Below, piece by piece: positions 26,153 through 36,191 of a stretch of DNA of 64,000 bases; position 1 is the first letter of the stretch, and the number at the start of each line of letters is the position of its first letter. Below the pieces are notes generated by a model. The model searched no databases, was not told the origin of the DNA, and was given only the letters and a program-made list of their open reading frames with translations. The DNA is taken from contig JAWKKV010000007.1 in assembly GCA_041393015.1 (NCBI GenBank), positions 124,001 to 188,000 on the forward strand, written 5' to 3'. Source of the stretch: JAGQYH01 sp041393015 (lineage in GTDB: Bacteria; Bacteroidota; Bacteroidia; Chitinophagales; JADIYW01). The translations under genes and the position numbers were made by a program.

Positions 26153-27034
26153 ATGGAATTATTAGATGGTAAGGCTTTATCAAAAATAATTAAAGAAGAA
26201 ATTGCTGAAGAAGTTAAGTTGATGGTTAAGAACGGTGAGAAGGTTCCCCATTTAGCAGCGATTTTAGTCGGTAATGATGGTGCCAGTGAAACTTATGTGG
26301 CTAGCAAAGTGAAGTCTTGTGAAAACGCAGGATTCAAATCTACTTTAGTAAGATTACCAGCTGATATTAGTGAAGAAGCATTATTAGTTGAAATTGAAAA
26401 ATTAAATAATAATGCAGATATCGATGGCTTTATTTGTCAACTCCCACTACCAAAGCATATCAATGAGCAAAAAATCACATTGGCCATTAATCATAAGAAG
26501 GATGTAGATGGATTTCATCCAATTAATGTTGGTCGAATGGTTCAAAATATTCCTTCTTACTTGCCTGCAACTCCTTTTGGCATCTTACAAATTTTAGAAC
26601 GCTATAAAATTGAAACAGAAGGTAAAAAATGTGTTGTATTAGGGCGTAGTAATATTGTTGGTATGCCGATGAGTATTTTATTGGCAAGAAAGGGTTATCC
26701 CGGAAACTGCACCGTAACGCTTTGCCACAGTAGAACCAAAGATATTGCGGAACAATTGAGAGAAGCAGATATCATTATTGCTGCTATTGGTATCCCTGAA
26801 TTTGTTACCGGTGACATGGTTAAGCAAGGAGTCGTAGTGGTTGATGTTGGCATTACCAGAGTACCTGATGCCAATTCTAAACGCGGTTATGTACTGAAAG
26901 GCGATGTAGACTTTGATTCTGTCGCTCCAAAATGCAGTTACATTACACCTGTGCCGGGTGGTGTTGGACCAATGACGGTTACATCATTACTACTCAATAC
27001 TTTGAAAGCTGCTAGAAAAGAAGTTTACCACTAG
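26153..27034 (+). CDS. folD: Bifunctional methylene-THF dehydrogenase/methenyl-THF cyclohydrolase FolD
   Basis: A 293-residue cytoplasmic enzyme that interconverts 5,10-methylene-, methenyl- and 10-formyl-tetrahydrofolate with NADP. Seen: the catalytic tyrosine-lysine pair in TYVASKVKSC near residue 50, the CQLPLPKHIN signature near residue 97, DVDGFHP near residue 119, the Rossmann segment VVLGRSNIVGMP near residue 162 and the C-terminal PGGVGPMT. Length normal. Its last four bases overlap the 3' end of the convergent cysQ. Confidence 0.97.
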   Translation: MELLDGKALSKIIKEEIAEEVKLMVKNGEKVPHLAAILVGNDGASETYVASKVKSCENAGFKSTLVRLPADISEEALLVEIEKLNNNADIDGFICQLPLPKHINEQKITLAINHKKDVDGFHPINVGRMVQNIPSYLPATPFGILQILERYKIETEGKKCVVLGRSNIVGMPMSILLARKGYPGNCTVTLCHSRTKDIAEQLREADIIIAAIGIPEFVTGDMVKQGVVVVDVGITRVPDANSKRGYVLKGDVDFDSVAPKCSYITPVPGGVGPMTVTSLLLNTLKAARKEVYH

Positions 27035-27825
27035 CTTAATTGAGCACTTTTTACAATAAAGTGGGGATTTAATAGATTCTCTTTGTTGTACTGCAATTCA
27101 TAGTTTTCCCCATACACTAAAACTTGGGCACCCGCTTCTTTAGCTATGATATGTCCAGCTCCGGTATCCCATTCCATTGTTGGTGCTAATCTAGGATATA
27201 CATCCGCTTTTCCTTCTGCTAGTAAACAAAATTTTAAAGAGCTTCCTGCCGCTACATAATCAACAGACTTAAACTCCTTTTTCTTTTCTGCCACATAAGC
27301 TTCCACTTCAGGTGAATTATGAGATCGACTGGCAACAATTAACAAGTTTTCTTTGTCCTTAATATCTCTTAGTTTTAATTGAACGGGCTCATTATTTCCT
27401 TCAATCATAAAGGCTCCTTTGCCTTCAATAGCATAATATGTAATGTCTTTTACAGGCACATAAATAACTCCTAAAACCGGCGTATTATTCTCCACTAAAG
27501 CTATATTGATAGTAAACTCACCATTCTTTTTAATAAATTCCTTTGTTCCATCTAATGGATCAATCAACCAGAAAAATTCCCAATCCTTTCTTTCGCTATA
27601 AGGTAATAGTTTAGTTTCCTCAGAGATTATAGGTAGTAGATTCCCAACAGACAATTGCTTTAATCCATTGATGATTACTGTATTCGATTTTTGATCCGCC
27701 ATAGTTAAAGGAGAATCGTCTGCCTTTTGAATTACTTCAAAATCTTGATCGTATATTTCTAAAGTAGCTTTCCCTGCTGCTATTGCAATTTGTATTACTT
27801 CTTGTATGTCTATTTTATTTTGCAT
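27031..27825 (-). CDS. cysQ: 3'(2'),5'-bisphosphate nucleotidase CysQ
   Basis: A 264-residue lithium-sensitive phosphatase of the inositol-monophosphatase fold that turns PAP into AMP and phosphate. The metal-binding motif DPLDGTKEF lies near residue 88 and the second motif WDTGAGHII near residue 215. Start ATG 27825 gives MQNKIDIQEV and overlaps the end of rfbC by 11 bases; an upstream in-frame ATG at 27864 would add a hydrophobic stub from within rfbC and is unlikely. It ends the polysaccharide operon, suggesting PAP recycling after sulfation or simply cotranscription. Confidence 0.92.
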   Translation of the reverse strand: MQNKIDIQEVIQIAIAAGKATLEIYDQDFEVIQKADDSPLTMADQKSNTVIINGLKQLSVGNLLPIISEETKLLPYSERKDWEFFWLIDPLDGTKEFIKKNGEFTINIALVENNTPVLGVIYVPVKDITYYAIEGKGAFMIEGNNEPVQLKLRDIKDKENLLIVASRSHNSPEVEAYVAEKKKEFKSVDYVAAGSSLKFCLLAEGKADVYPRLAPTMEWDTGAGHIIAKEAGAQVLVYGENYELQYNKENLLNPHFIVKSAQLS

Positions 27826-28402
27826 ATAAATTTGCTTCTGTAAATTGATGAAATGGAAAATCAAAAATGGCTTTATCTAATGTAGGGTTTAACTCATCCT
27901 TTTCGCTCACAATATAATCACCTTGTTCTAGTCCCCAATCAATGTTTAAAGATTTATCGGCATAATATATGCCCCCTTCTGATTCTTTATTATAAAATTG
28001 ATCGCATTTGTATAAAAATTCTGCTGTTTCGCTTAATACAACAAAACCATGCGCAAATCCTTTTGGCACTAGTAATTGCTTATTATTTTCAGCTGACAAC
28101 TCAATTGCAAAGTGTTTAAGATAAGTAGGCGAACCTTTTCTAAGATCAACCACCGCATCAATTACACGACCTTGAACAACTCTTACTAGCTTTGTTTGCG
28201 CATGTTCTCCTAATTGATAATGCAAACCTCTCAATACACCATAAGAAGACTTAGAGTGATTATCTTGAACAAACTTATAATGTAGGTCGTGCGCTTCTAA
28301 ATATTTGGCATTATAGCTTTCATAAAAGAAGCCTCTACTGTCTCCAAATACTTTAGGTTCAAGGATATATAAATCAGGAAACTCTGTTTCAATTAAATTC
28401 AT
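27815..28402 (-). CDS. rfbC: dTDP-4-dehydrorhamnose 3,5-epimerase
   Basis: A 195-residue cupin-fold epimerase acting on dTDP-4-keto-6-deoxyglucose. The family's FGDSRGFFYE near residue 19, the catalytic-histidine segment VLRGLHYQ near residue 56, VVDLRKGSPTY near residue 86, and the second region PKGFAHGF near residue 113 are all present. Length slightly above the usual 180. It overlaps the upstream Wzz-like gene by 4 bases (ATGA) and the downstream cysQ by 11. Together with rfbB it makes part of the dTDP-L-rhamnose pathway, but no rfbA or rfbD is in this window. Confidence 0.94.
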   Translation of the reverse strand: MNLIETEFPDLYILEPKVFGDSRGFFYESYNAKYLEAHDLHYKFVQDNHSKSSYGVLRGLHYQLGEHAQTKLVRVVQGRVIDAVVDLRKGSPTYLKHFAIELSAENNKQLLVPKGFAHGFVVLSETAEFLYKCDQFYNKESEGGIYYADKSLNIDWGLEQGDYIVSEKDELNPTLDKAIFDFPFHQFTEANLYAK

Positions 28403-29472
28403 TCTTCAAATAATTCTTTAATGAGATAGCCATATTGCTTATAGAAATAAAGAGATACAGTAATAAATAAGAAAAAAGCAATAGCGCCTATTACTGCAAA
28501 AACTCTAATATTGCTAGTAGAAGTTGTTTCTCTCTGTAATGGATATCTAGGAGGATCAATCATTTGGAAAATTGGTCTCTGATTTTCCAAATTAATTTTT
28601 GCAGCTTCATAGCTCTTTAAAGCTTCGAAATAAACTCCATTATAAATTGATACTTTTCTTTCAAGTTCTATTTCAGTGAGATGGGCACTTCTTTTAATCA
28701 AGTTTTGATTTCTATCTTGCCATGATGCTAAACTTCTTTCTGCTGAAAGCATTTGCTCTGTTGCTATTTCTAATCTATTTTCGGCAAAATCATATGTAGC
28801 TTGCGCTTTAGAAATTGCCCCTTTTACATACAATTCACTTAATGCCTCATAAAAACCTTCAGCAAATGTTTTACTGAACTGTTCATCTGAGCTCTGTATC
28901 GATAATCTAAATATCTGTGACGGAGATATAGTAAAACTTATATGCGAAGTTTTAATCTCATTTATAATACTATTTAGTACAGCATTTTGTCCACGATTTA
29001 AAGAATCTATTGATACAAAATTCTTGAAATAGGAAGAATCTGTAACATTTTCATTGTGTATATTTCTAAAATGGTTAGCTAAATAATTAGTATCACCATT
29101 AATAGCATATTTCCTAAACAACACTTCTGTAAGTACAGCATTAGACTTAGATAATTCAATTAATCTACTAGCATTTACGCCCTGTCTTTCACCTCCTCCA
29201 GTATTTAATCCAAAGTCTGTTATTAAGCGAGCAACATCAGACGACTCAGTACTAGTTTTTGCGGTAACAGCTTGATTTATTGTAAATGTTAATGGAGCTA
29301 TATATTTAACTTCTGGTGCTTTCTTTAAGACTTTACTTATAATAAATGCCAGTATCAAAAAAATTATTAATAAATACCAGTAGCTAATAACGTGCAAAAC
29401 AACGTCTTTAGCAACTTTAATTGCCTCTTTAATTTTAGGATCAATATGTATCTGACCTTCCTTTTTATCCAT
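28399..29472 (-). CDS. Wzz/GumC-like chain-length determinant protein
   Basis: A 357-residue inner-membrane protein with one transmembrane helix near residues 29-47, a periplasmic region of about 270 residues with long helices (about 200-290), and a second helix near residues 325-347, preceded by the proline-rich FQMIDPPRYPL typical of Wzz-family proteins. There is no cytoplasmic tyrosine kinase domain, so it is the Wzz-only type. It would set chain length or couple polymerisation to export of the polysaccharide handled by the SLBB protein encoded 5 bases upstream. Confidence 0.85.
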   Translation of the reverse strand: MDKKEGQIHIDPKIKEAIKVAKDVVLHVISYWYLLIIFLILAFIISKVLKKAPEVKYIAPLTFTINQAVTAKTSTESSDVARLITDFGLNTGGGERQGVNASRLIELSKSNAVLTEVLFRKYAINGDTNYLANHFRNIHNENVTDSSYFKNFVSIDSLNRGQNAVLNSIINEIKTSHISFTISPSQIFRLSIQSSDEQFSKTFAEGFYEALSELYVKGAISKAQATYDFAENRLEIATEQMLSAERSLASWQDRNQNLIKRSAHLTEIELERKVSIYNGVYFEALKSYEAAKINLENQRPIFQMIDPPRYPLQRETTSTSNIRVFAVIGAIAFFLFITVSLYFYKQYGYLIKELFEE

Positions 29473-29477
29473 TTGAA

Positions 29478-32400
29478 TTATTCCAATGCTCTATCAAGCA
29501 GTAAGTATAGTGTTAAACCAGAAGTGGTAGTTGCCAAAAATGATTCTAAAACTATTAAGGGACTTTTACGCTCACTAAGGGGTGTTTTTTCTCTTTTTGC
29601 CTTAGGCGCTTTATACGGAACATGAATGGTTGCTCCTTGATCCACTTTAGGATATATTCTTGCTCCAAAAAACCGCTTTGTATCTTTAACCTGGCCATTC
29701 GCATAAACTACATAAGTATGTTTTTTAAATGATCTCTTCGTAAAACCCGTTCCATAATTCCTAATGTAATACTTCGCCCTTTTACCTGATGTAAATGCCC
29801 CACTGATAGTTGAATCTGCATCAATAAATGGATAAGCAACTGTACCTGAAATAGTAACTAGTTCTTGTATTCTGGGAACTTCTATAAAATCCCCTTCTTT
29901 TAAAATATAATTGTATTTTGAGTTGGGTCTTCTCATGGCTCTTTCCATATTTAAAAAAACCTTACCCAAATCTCTATCTTCTCTTATCATTTTTGCGCCA
30001 TCCAAAAACGCATAGTTAGTTAATCCACCTGCTCTTTCAATTAAAGATGATAATTTCTCATCTTTACTCTTTAATGCATAAATTCCTGGATACTTAACCT
30101 CTCCTTTTAAATAAACTTTCTCTTGAAATTCAAAACCCGGAGTTTTTCTAATAAATATCTGGTCAAATGGTTTAATTGCAAAATTATTTGCAATAGGATC
30201 GTTAATAATATCGGCACTTGCATCAACGTATAATATTTCTATCTCAATTGGTACATCAAGCGCTACTGATTCTTCAAAGTTTGAAACTCTTGCAATTTCA
30301 ATTCTATGATTTGATGCTTCAAATTTCAAACCTCCCCCCAGCGTTATCGCATCTGCCAGCGTTAATTTATCCCTATAAATAAAAACCCCAGGATTTCGCA
30401 CTAAACCATTAATTTCAAAAGGGAAACTTGTTTTATAATTATCTACTGTAAAAATTTCAATCTTGTCATTTTTTCTTAAAGGAATCTCATCTAATGCGGC
30501 TAAATTATTAGTAGTATCTAGAAAAACTGGTATTATTTCTTCAGACAAATCATCGTACTTTCTAAAGATATAAGCACGTTTAAGGTAAGCCGATTCTCTT
30601 AATCCCCCAGAAATTAAAATCATATCTTTTAATGTAATTTCCTTCCATAATTCATATGTCCCAGGATTCTTTACTGCCCCTCTAATTGATAACCTTCCAT
30701 CTTGGATAAAATCTAAATTTGAAAGTATCCTAACTTGATCATTACCTTGAATTAGATAACTATCCAAACTCGCCATATTATTGGTTGTATCAACTTCAAA
30801 CGATAAATAACTTATTGAATTATCAAACTTATTGACTCTGGTAATATAGCCTCTTTCTAAATAGGCAAATTTTTCTAATCCTCCAGCTAACAAAATCAAA
30901 TCCTTTAAAGACATCCCTTCTTGTAGTTTAAAAGATCTAGGATTTCGTACAGCTCCTTTTATTGATATTGAAAATGGATCATTGAAATATGTTTTGCTAA
31001 ATATTTCTATTTCATCCCTCTTATTTAAAATAATATCCTGCTCTCCTTTTGGATTTTTTAGAATTTCGCCTAGATTGAATTTAATGGTGTATCTCGTAAA
31101 ATCATCTCTAGTTCTTGTTAAATAAGCTTCTTCTGTAAATACTTCGTCTTTGAAACCTCCTGTTTGTTTTATTAATTGTGACAAATACATGTCGGGCTTA
31201 AACTCATATCTACCCGGTTGATATAAAGGTCCTTTTATATCAATATAGTTATCGACAATTTCAGGAATCTTTCTAATAGTTACTTGGTCTCCGTTTTCAA
31301 GTACTAATTGACCTCCTACCTTTTTCAAACTATCTAAATCTACATCAAATATGTAAACGGAATTATTAAGGTATCTTTTTACCTGAACAGATTTAGTAAA
31401 TGATGTTGGTAAATAACCCGCAGCATACTCTAAAAGATCCTCAAAAGTTTCTGTTTGTAACAGCTCATATTTGCCCTGCCTTTTAACTTCTCCTCTTATT
31501 TCTACAATTTTTTGTGCTAATGGAACAAATAGATAATCGTTGTTTTGTAGAAAAATATCTTGTTGACGTTCAGGATGGAATAAGAATCGATATAAATCAA
31601 ATCTATCTATTATTTCTCCATCTCTTTTAATTTGAATATTTCTTAGTGATCCAATTGGGGAAGGTCCACCGATATATGCTAAAATATTAAATGCCGAATT
31701 TATGGCAGGTAAAGTATATGATCCCGGATTGATTACTTCACCAACAATGTTGACAGTAATAACCCTTGAATAATTGATAGTAATATCAAATTTTGAGTTC
31801 CCCAAATCATATACACGATCAAATTTACTTAGTAATACTTTTTTAGCTTCATCAACCCTAAGTCCCTTTACATACACCCTTCCCACCTGTCTTGGTTGAA
31901 TATATCCTTCCTTCTCTACTGTAAAGACTTCGTTGTAATCTGAATAACCCCAAATATTTACATTTATCTCATCTCCTGGACCAAGAATATAATTATCAGG
32001 GGGTTTAACGTCTAAGGCACTATTAAATAGTTTTACTTCCCTTTCTTGAATATAATCAAAACCAAAAATATCGACATCAGGAGCATCTTCTCTCAATTCC
32101 TCCGATGCTGTTTCTACTAATTTTTCAACTTTTTCAGTGGCCTCTTTAACCTCATCGAGTAATTGTTTGTTACCTTGTTGATTTCCTTGATCATTTCCAC
32201 CATCGCCTGTCTGGTTCTTTTGTCTACTCTGAACTGATTCGGCCCCCTGCAATTCTAGAGCTCTTGCTTTTAAACGTTCAATTTCACCCGAAGATAAATT
32301 ATCAATCTTAATTCCAATAGTATCTTCAACCGCTTTAATAATCTCTGCAGATGTTGGCTTTGTGTTTCCATCTACTTTTGAATCTTGAGAATAGATATTA

Positions 32401-32480
32401 TTATAACTACTAAGTAACAGAGTAGTAATTAAAATAAGCTTAAAAACCTTATTTATATTATACGTTAACTTCTTTACCAT
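29478..32480 (-). CDS. Large SLBB-domain polysaccharide export protein (Wza-like)
   Basis: A 1000-residue exported protein. Signal peptide about 1-32 (ending IYSQ), then a low-complexity Q/G/N linker near 80-110, then the polysaccharide export (Poly_export) domain at about 150-240 beginning with DNYILGPGDEINVNIWGYSD. Six or so SLBB repeats follow, each with a G-x-V-x-x-P-G core such as GEVINPGSY, GPLYQPGRY and GAVKNPGTY. E. coli Wza has about 380 residues; this long, SLBB-multiplied form is the Bacteroidota type. I choose ATG 32480, where the signal peptide starts, over an in-frame ATG at 32513. It overlaps the end of rfbB by 23 bases. Confidence 0.88.
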   Translation of the reverse strand: MVKKLTYNINKVFKLILITTLLLSSYNNIYSQDSKVDGNTKPTSAEIIKAVEDTIGIKIDNLSSGEIERLKARALELQGAESVQSRQKNQTGDGGNDQGNQQGNKQLLDEVKEATEKVEKLVETASEELREDAPDVDIFGFDYIQEREVKLFNSALDVKPPDNYILGPGDEINVNIWGYSDYNEVFTVEKEGYIQPRQVGRVYVKGLRVDEAKKVLLSKFDRVYDLGNSKFDITINYSRVITVNIVGEVINPGSYTLPAINSAFNILAYIGGPSPIGSLRNIQIKRDGEIIDRFDLYRFLFHPERQQDIFLQNNDYLFVPLAQKIVEIRGEVKRQGKYELLQTETFEDLLEYAAGYLPTSFTKSVQVKRYLNNSVYIFDVDLDSLKKVGGQLVLENGDQVTIRKIPEIVDNYIDIKGPLYQPGRYEFKPDMYLSQLIKQTGGFKDEVFTEEAYLTRTRDDFTRYTIKFNLGEILKNPKGEQDIILNKRDEIEIFSKTYFNDPFSISIKGAVRNPRSFKLQEGMSLKDLILLAGGLEKFAYLERGYITRVNKFDNSISYLSFEVDTTNNMASLDSYLIQGNDQVRILSNLDFIQDGRLSIRGAVKNPGTYELWKEITLKDMILISGGLRESAYLKRAYIFRKYDDLSEEIIPVFLDTTNNLAALDEIPLRKNDKIEIFTVDNYKTSFPFEINGLVRNPGVFIYRDKLTLADAITLGGGLKFEASNHRIEIARVSNFEESVALDVPIEIEILYVDASADIINDPIANNFAIKPFDQIFIRKTPGFEFQEKVYLKGEVKYPGIYALKSKDEKLSSLIERAGGLTNYAFLDGAKMIREDRDLGKVFLNMERAMRRPNSKYNYILKEGDFIEVPRIQELVTISGTVAYPFIDADSTISGAFTSGKRAKYYIRNYGTGFTKRSFKKHTYVVYANGQVKDTKRFFGARIYPKVDQGATIHVPYKAPKAKREKTPLSERKSPLIVLESFLATTTSGLTLYLLLDRALE

Positions 32481-33522
32481 ATTGATTATTATAATAATTC
32501 TTATATTCTCCACTGGTTATATTTAATAACCAATCTTCATTATTTAAGTACCAATCAATTGTTTTTTCTAAACCTTCTTCAAAATTCAATGAAGGTTTCC
32601 AGCCTAACTCTTTTCCAATTTTAGTAGCATCAATTGCATATCTTCTATCGTGTCCTGGTCGGTCTTTTATATATTCAATCAACTTAACAGAAGTTCCTTC
32701 TGGTCTGCCTAATTTCTTATCCATTAATTGACAAAGCAATTTGATAAGATCAATGTTTTGCCATTCATTAATTCCTCCAATATTATAAGTTTCCCCTATT
32801 TGCCCGTCATGAAAAATTTGATCAATGGCTATTGCGTGGTCTTCCACCCATAACCAATCTCTTGTATATTTTCCATCTCCATAAACCGGTAAACTTCTAT
32901 TCTCCTTTATATTATTGATAAACAATGGAATTAATTTTTCAGGAAACTGATTAGGACCATAATTGTTAGAGCAATTTGAAATCACTACCGGCATTCCATA
33001 AGTATTATTATAGGCTCTTACGAAATGATCGGAACTAGCTTTAGATGCCGAATATGGAGATTGAGGGTCATATGATGTTGTTTCTGTAAAAAGTCCGGTT
33101 TCTCCCAAACTTCCATACACCTCATCGGTTGAAACATGATAAAACATTTTTCCTTCAAAATTGTCCTTCCATATTTCTTTACTCGCATTTAATAAATTGA
33201 CAGTTCCTACGACATTAGTCATTATAAATTCTAATGGATTAGTAATTGAACGGTCTACATGTGATTCTGCTGCTAAATGAATAACACCATCAAATTGATG
33301 CTCCTTAAAAAGCGTATTTATAAATGCTGCGTCAACAATATCTCCTTTAATGAAATTATAGTTAGAAGCATTTGAAACATCATCCAAATTATGCAAATTC
33401 CCTGCATAGGTTAATTTGTCAAGATTGTATATTTGATAATCAGAGTATTTTCCAACAAATCTTCTAACTACATGAGAACCAATAAATCCCGCTCCTCCTG
33501 TAATTAATATTTTTTTCTTCAT
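32458..33522 (-). CDS. rfbB: dTDP-glucose 4,6-dehydratase
   Basis: A 354-residue short-chain dehydrogenase/reductase fold enzyme converting dTDP-glucose to the 4-keto-6-deoxy sugar. The NAD-binding motif GGAGFIGSHV begins at residue 8, AAESHVDRSI lies near residue 85, the STDEVYG catalytic loop near residue 130, and the active-site YSASKASSDH near residue 157. The C-terminal substrate region RPGHDRRYAID is also typical. It is the second gene of the surface-polysaccharide operon, 10 bases after the nucleotide-sugar dehydrogenase. Confidence 0.95.
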   Translation of the reverse strand: MKKKILITGGAGFIGSHVVRRFVGKYSDYQIYNLDKLTYAGNLHNLDDVSNASNYNFIKGDIVDAAFINTLFKEHQFDGVIHLAAESHVDRSITNPLEFIMTNVVGTVNLLNASKEIWKDNFEGKMFYHVSTDEVYGSLGETGLFTETTSYDPQSPYSASKASSDHFVRAYNNTYGMPVVISNCSNNYGPNQFPEKLIPLFINNIKENRSLPVYGDGKYTRDWLWVEDHAIAIDQIFHDGQIGETYNIGGINEWQNIDLIKLLCQLMDKKLGRPEGTSVKLIEYIKDRPGHDRRYAIDATKIGKELGWKPSLNFEEGLEKTIDWYLNNEDWLLNITSGEYKNYYNNQYGKEVNV

Positions 33523-33532
33523 CTATTATATA

Positions 33533-34837
33533 TTATAAACTCCAGTAAGTTAGTTTATTGATTTCACCTCTATATATATTTTTCACGTCAATTAACACAC
33601 AATCATTTTGTGCAATATTTGTAAAATAAGATTCATTCAAAGTTCTGTATTCAGCATGATTGACAGCTACAATAATTACATCATACTTTTTGTCTATTGT
33701 CTCACTAAGTTCAACTCCATATTCGTGCTGTACTTCTTCTTTTTCAGCATGAGGATCAACTATATCAACACTTAATGAATAGTCTTTAAGTTCTTTATAC
33801 AAATCAAAAACCTTTGAATTCCTTATATCAGAAACATCTTCTTTAAAAGTAGCTCCCATAATTAAGGCCTTACAATCTTTAATGTTTTTGTTATGCGTCA
33901 ACAAAAACTGAACAATCTTTTTGGCGATATAAGCTGTCATACCGTCGTTTATTCGCCTTCCACTTAAAATGATTTGTGGGTCATATCCTAATTCTAATGC
34001 CTTATATGTAAGGTAATATGGATCTACACCGATACAGTGCCCTCCAACCAAACCAGGATAAAATTTAAGGAAATTCCATTTTGTACCTGCTGCTTCTAAT
34101 ACATCGTAGGTATTAATACCAACCTTATCAAATATTTGAGACAGTTCATTCATTAATGCGATATTGAGATCCCTTTGTGTATTCTCAATTACTTTAGCGG
34201 CTTCTGCAACTTTAATTGATTTTGCTTTGAAAACACCAGGTTCAATTATTGATCCATAAATTTCAGAAATTAAATTCAATGATTCTTCATCACATCCTGA
34301 CACTATCTTAATAACTTTTGTTAAAGTATGTTGTGTGTCTCCTGGATTTATTCTTTCCGGTGAATAGCCTATTTTAAAATCCTCTACTGATTTTAAACCT
34401 GAAATTTCTTCAATCACTGGCACACAATCATCTTCTGTACATCCAGGATAAACTGTCGATTCAAACACAACATAATCTCCTTTATTGATAACCTTACCCA
34501 TCGTTTCACTCGCCTTTAAAACAGGAGTTAAGTCTGGCACTTTATGTTCATCAACAGGAGTTGGAACGGCAACTATGTAAAAATTTGCCTGCTTAAGATC
34601 TTCAATATTATCAGTAAACAATATATCAGCTCCATTAAAGGCTTCCTTTGCAAGTTCTTTACTAGGGTCAATTCCCTCTTTCATCATTGCAACTCTCTTT
34701 GCACTAATATCGAACCCTACAACCTTAAATTTCTTAGCTAATTCTAATGCAATAGGTAACCCTACGTATCCAAGTCCAACAACACCTATCTGTTTCTTTT
34801 TTTCAATATACTCAGTAAATTCTATGCTATTACTCAC
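33533..34837 (-). CDS. Nucleotide-sugar dehydrogenase (UDP-HexNAc 6-dehydrogenase type)
   Basis: A 434-residue NAD-dependent enzyme of the UDP-glucose/GDP-mannose dehydrogenase family. The Rossmann motif GVVGLGYVGLP is at about 18-28, the middle domain contains NTQRDLNIALMNEL near 218, and the catalytic cysteine is in GGHCIGVDPYYL near residue 265. This pattern and length match the TviB/WbpA/WbpO group, which oxidises UDP-N-acetyl-hexosamines to uronic acids for capsule or O-antigen. The exact sugar is not determined. It is the first gene of the minus-strand polysaccharide operon, divergent from waaA. Confidence 0.88.
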   Translation of the reverse strand: MSNSIEFTEYIEKKKQIGVVGLGYVGLPIALELAKKFKVVGFDISAKRVAMMKEGIDPSKELAKEAFNGADILFTDNIEDLKQANFYIVAVPTPVDEHKVPDLTPVLKASETMGKVINKGDYVVFESTVYPGCTEDDCVPVIEEISGLKSVEDFKIGYSPERINPGDTQHTLTKVIKIVSGCDEESLNLISEIYGSIIEPGVFKAKSIKVAEAAKVIENTQRDLNIALMNELSQIFDKVGINTYDVLEAAGTKWNFLKFYPGLVGGHCIGVDPYYLTYKALELGYDPQIILSGRRINDGMTAYIAKKIVQFLLTHNKNIKDCKALIMGATFKEDVSDIRNSKVFDLYKELKDYSLSVDIVDPHAEKEEVQHEYGVELSETIDKKYDVIIVAVNHAEYRTLNESYFTNIAQNDCVLIDVKNIYRGEINKLTYWSL

Positions 34838-34976
34838 CTTTTATTATTTAATTTGAACGCAAAGATAAAGCAGAAGTGTTAATAATCATAGTTATAAATT
34901 ATTAAGACTATATGTTAAAATTGTATATGCTATATATTTGATTTTCAATTACTTTAGTTTTCTAACTTAATAAACT

Positions 34977-36191
34977 TTGATTCTATACTCTTTTATATTG
35001 AAGCTTTACAATGTTGCCGTTATTTTTGCGGCTCAAGTAGGACATAGAAAGGCCCAAAATTTAGTTGAGAAAAGGAGACTAAGTTTACAAGTACAAAATA
35101 AAAGCAATACGATTTGGATTCATGCAGCATCAGCTGGAGAAGGTAACCAAGCCATACCAATAGCCAAAGTGTTGAAGAAAAAAAATGAATGTTGGATTGT
35201 TATATCCTTCTTCTCTCCTTCCGGTTATGATTTTCATATTGATACAGAGTGTTTTGATCAAGTTATAATTTTACCCGAAGATTCAAAGAAAAATGCTGTT
35301 GATCTAATTCAAAAACTAAAACCAAAGCTGGCAATATTTATCAAAAAAGAGTTTTGGTGGAATTATTTAAACGTTTTAAATCAAAATAAAATTCCAGCTT
35401 TTTTAGTGAATGCAGCTCCAAAAGATTTAAGTCCTAAGAATATTTTTTTAAAATACTACCACGAAAAATGTCTTTCACTTTTCACTAAAATTTATGTCAC
35501 CCAAACACCAAAAGCTAACTTAAACAAAAGGCTTCCTATAGCTGAGATTACAGGAGACACTAAATTTGAAAGTGCATTTTCTATTGATCAAAATGAAAGA
35601 CTAGATCAAATTGAAAGTTTTTCTAAAGGCCATTTTTGCATTATAATTGGGAGTTCTTGGCCAAAGGAGGAAGAATATCTTAGACACTGGTTAAGTTTAA
35701 ATTCATCAAAAAACATAAAAGTCATTATAGCTCCCCATGAAATCAATTCAACAAGAATTAACCAATTAGAAAATAGGTTTAAAAACAGTATTCTTTTTAC
35801 GCAATTAGGTGCGAATTCAAATGTTCAAACTTTAATATTAAACCAAATGGGACTATTAAAAAGCGCCTATCAATATACTGATATCGCCATTATTGGGGGA
35901 GGTCTTGGCAAAGGCATTCATAATATTTTAGAAGCAATTACTTATAAAATACCAACATTCTTTGGTCCTAACTACTCTAAATTTGAGGAAGCGACTGACT
36001 TAATAGACAAGCAATTAGCGTTTTCATTTTCTAGTCAAGAAGAATTTAACAACCTAATGAATAATTGGGTGTTGGCAAATGAAAAACTATTGAAGTTAAA
36101 AGATCAATTGCAAAATTACATGTCAAACAAAACTGCCATTTCTAATGAGATTGTTGAAGACATTGTCAAAAGTATTAAGAGCCAAACTTAA
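34977..36191 (+). CDS. waaA: 3-deoxy-D-manno-octulosonic acid (Kdo) transferase
   Basis: A 404-residue GT-B enzyme (GT30) that adds Kdo to lipid A on the inner membrane. The N-terminal hydrophobic anchor (residues 3-20), the HAASAGEGNQAIP segment near residue 49, SFFSPSGYDF near residue 79, the ITGDTKFES motif near residue 190, and the donor-site IIGGGLGKGIHNILEA near residue 310 match WaaA. The start is TTG at 34977, the only plausible start before the anchor. Its 3' end overlaps the convergent 36175-36888 gene by 17 bases. Confidence 0.93.
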   Translation: MILYSFILKLYNVAVIFAAQVGHRKAQNLVEKRRLSLQVQNKSNTIWIHAASAGEGNQAIPIAKVLKKKNECWIVISFFSPSGYDFHIDTECFDQVIILPEDSKKNAVDLIQKLKPKLAIFIKKEFWWNYLNVLNQNKIPAFLVNAAPKDLSPKNIFLKYYHEKCLSLFTKIYVTQTPKANLNKRLPIAEITGDTKFESAFSIDQNERLDQIESFSKGHFCIIIGSSWPKEEEYLRHWLSLNSSKNIKVIIAPHEINSTRINQLENRFKNSILFTQLGANSNVQTLILNQMGLLKSAYQYTDIAIIGGGLGKGIHNILEAITYKIPTFFGPNYSKFEEATDLIDKQLAFSFSSQEEFNNLMNNWVLANEKLLKLKDQLQNYMSNKTAISNEIVEDIVKSIKSQT

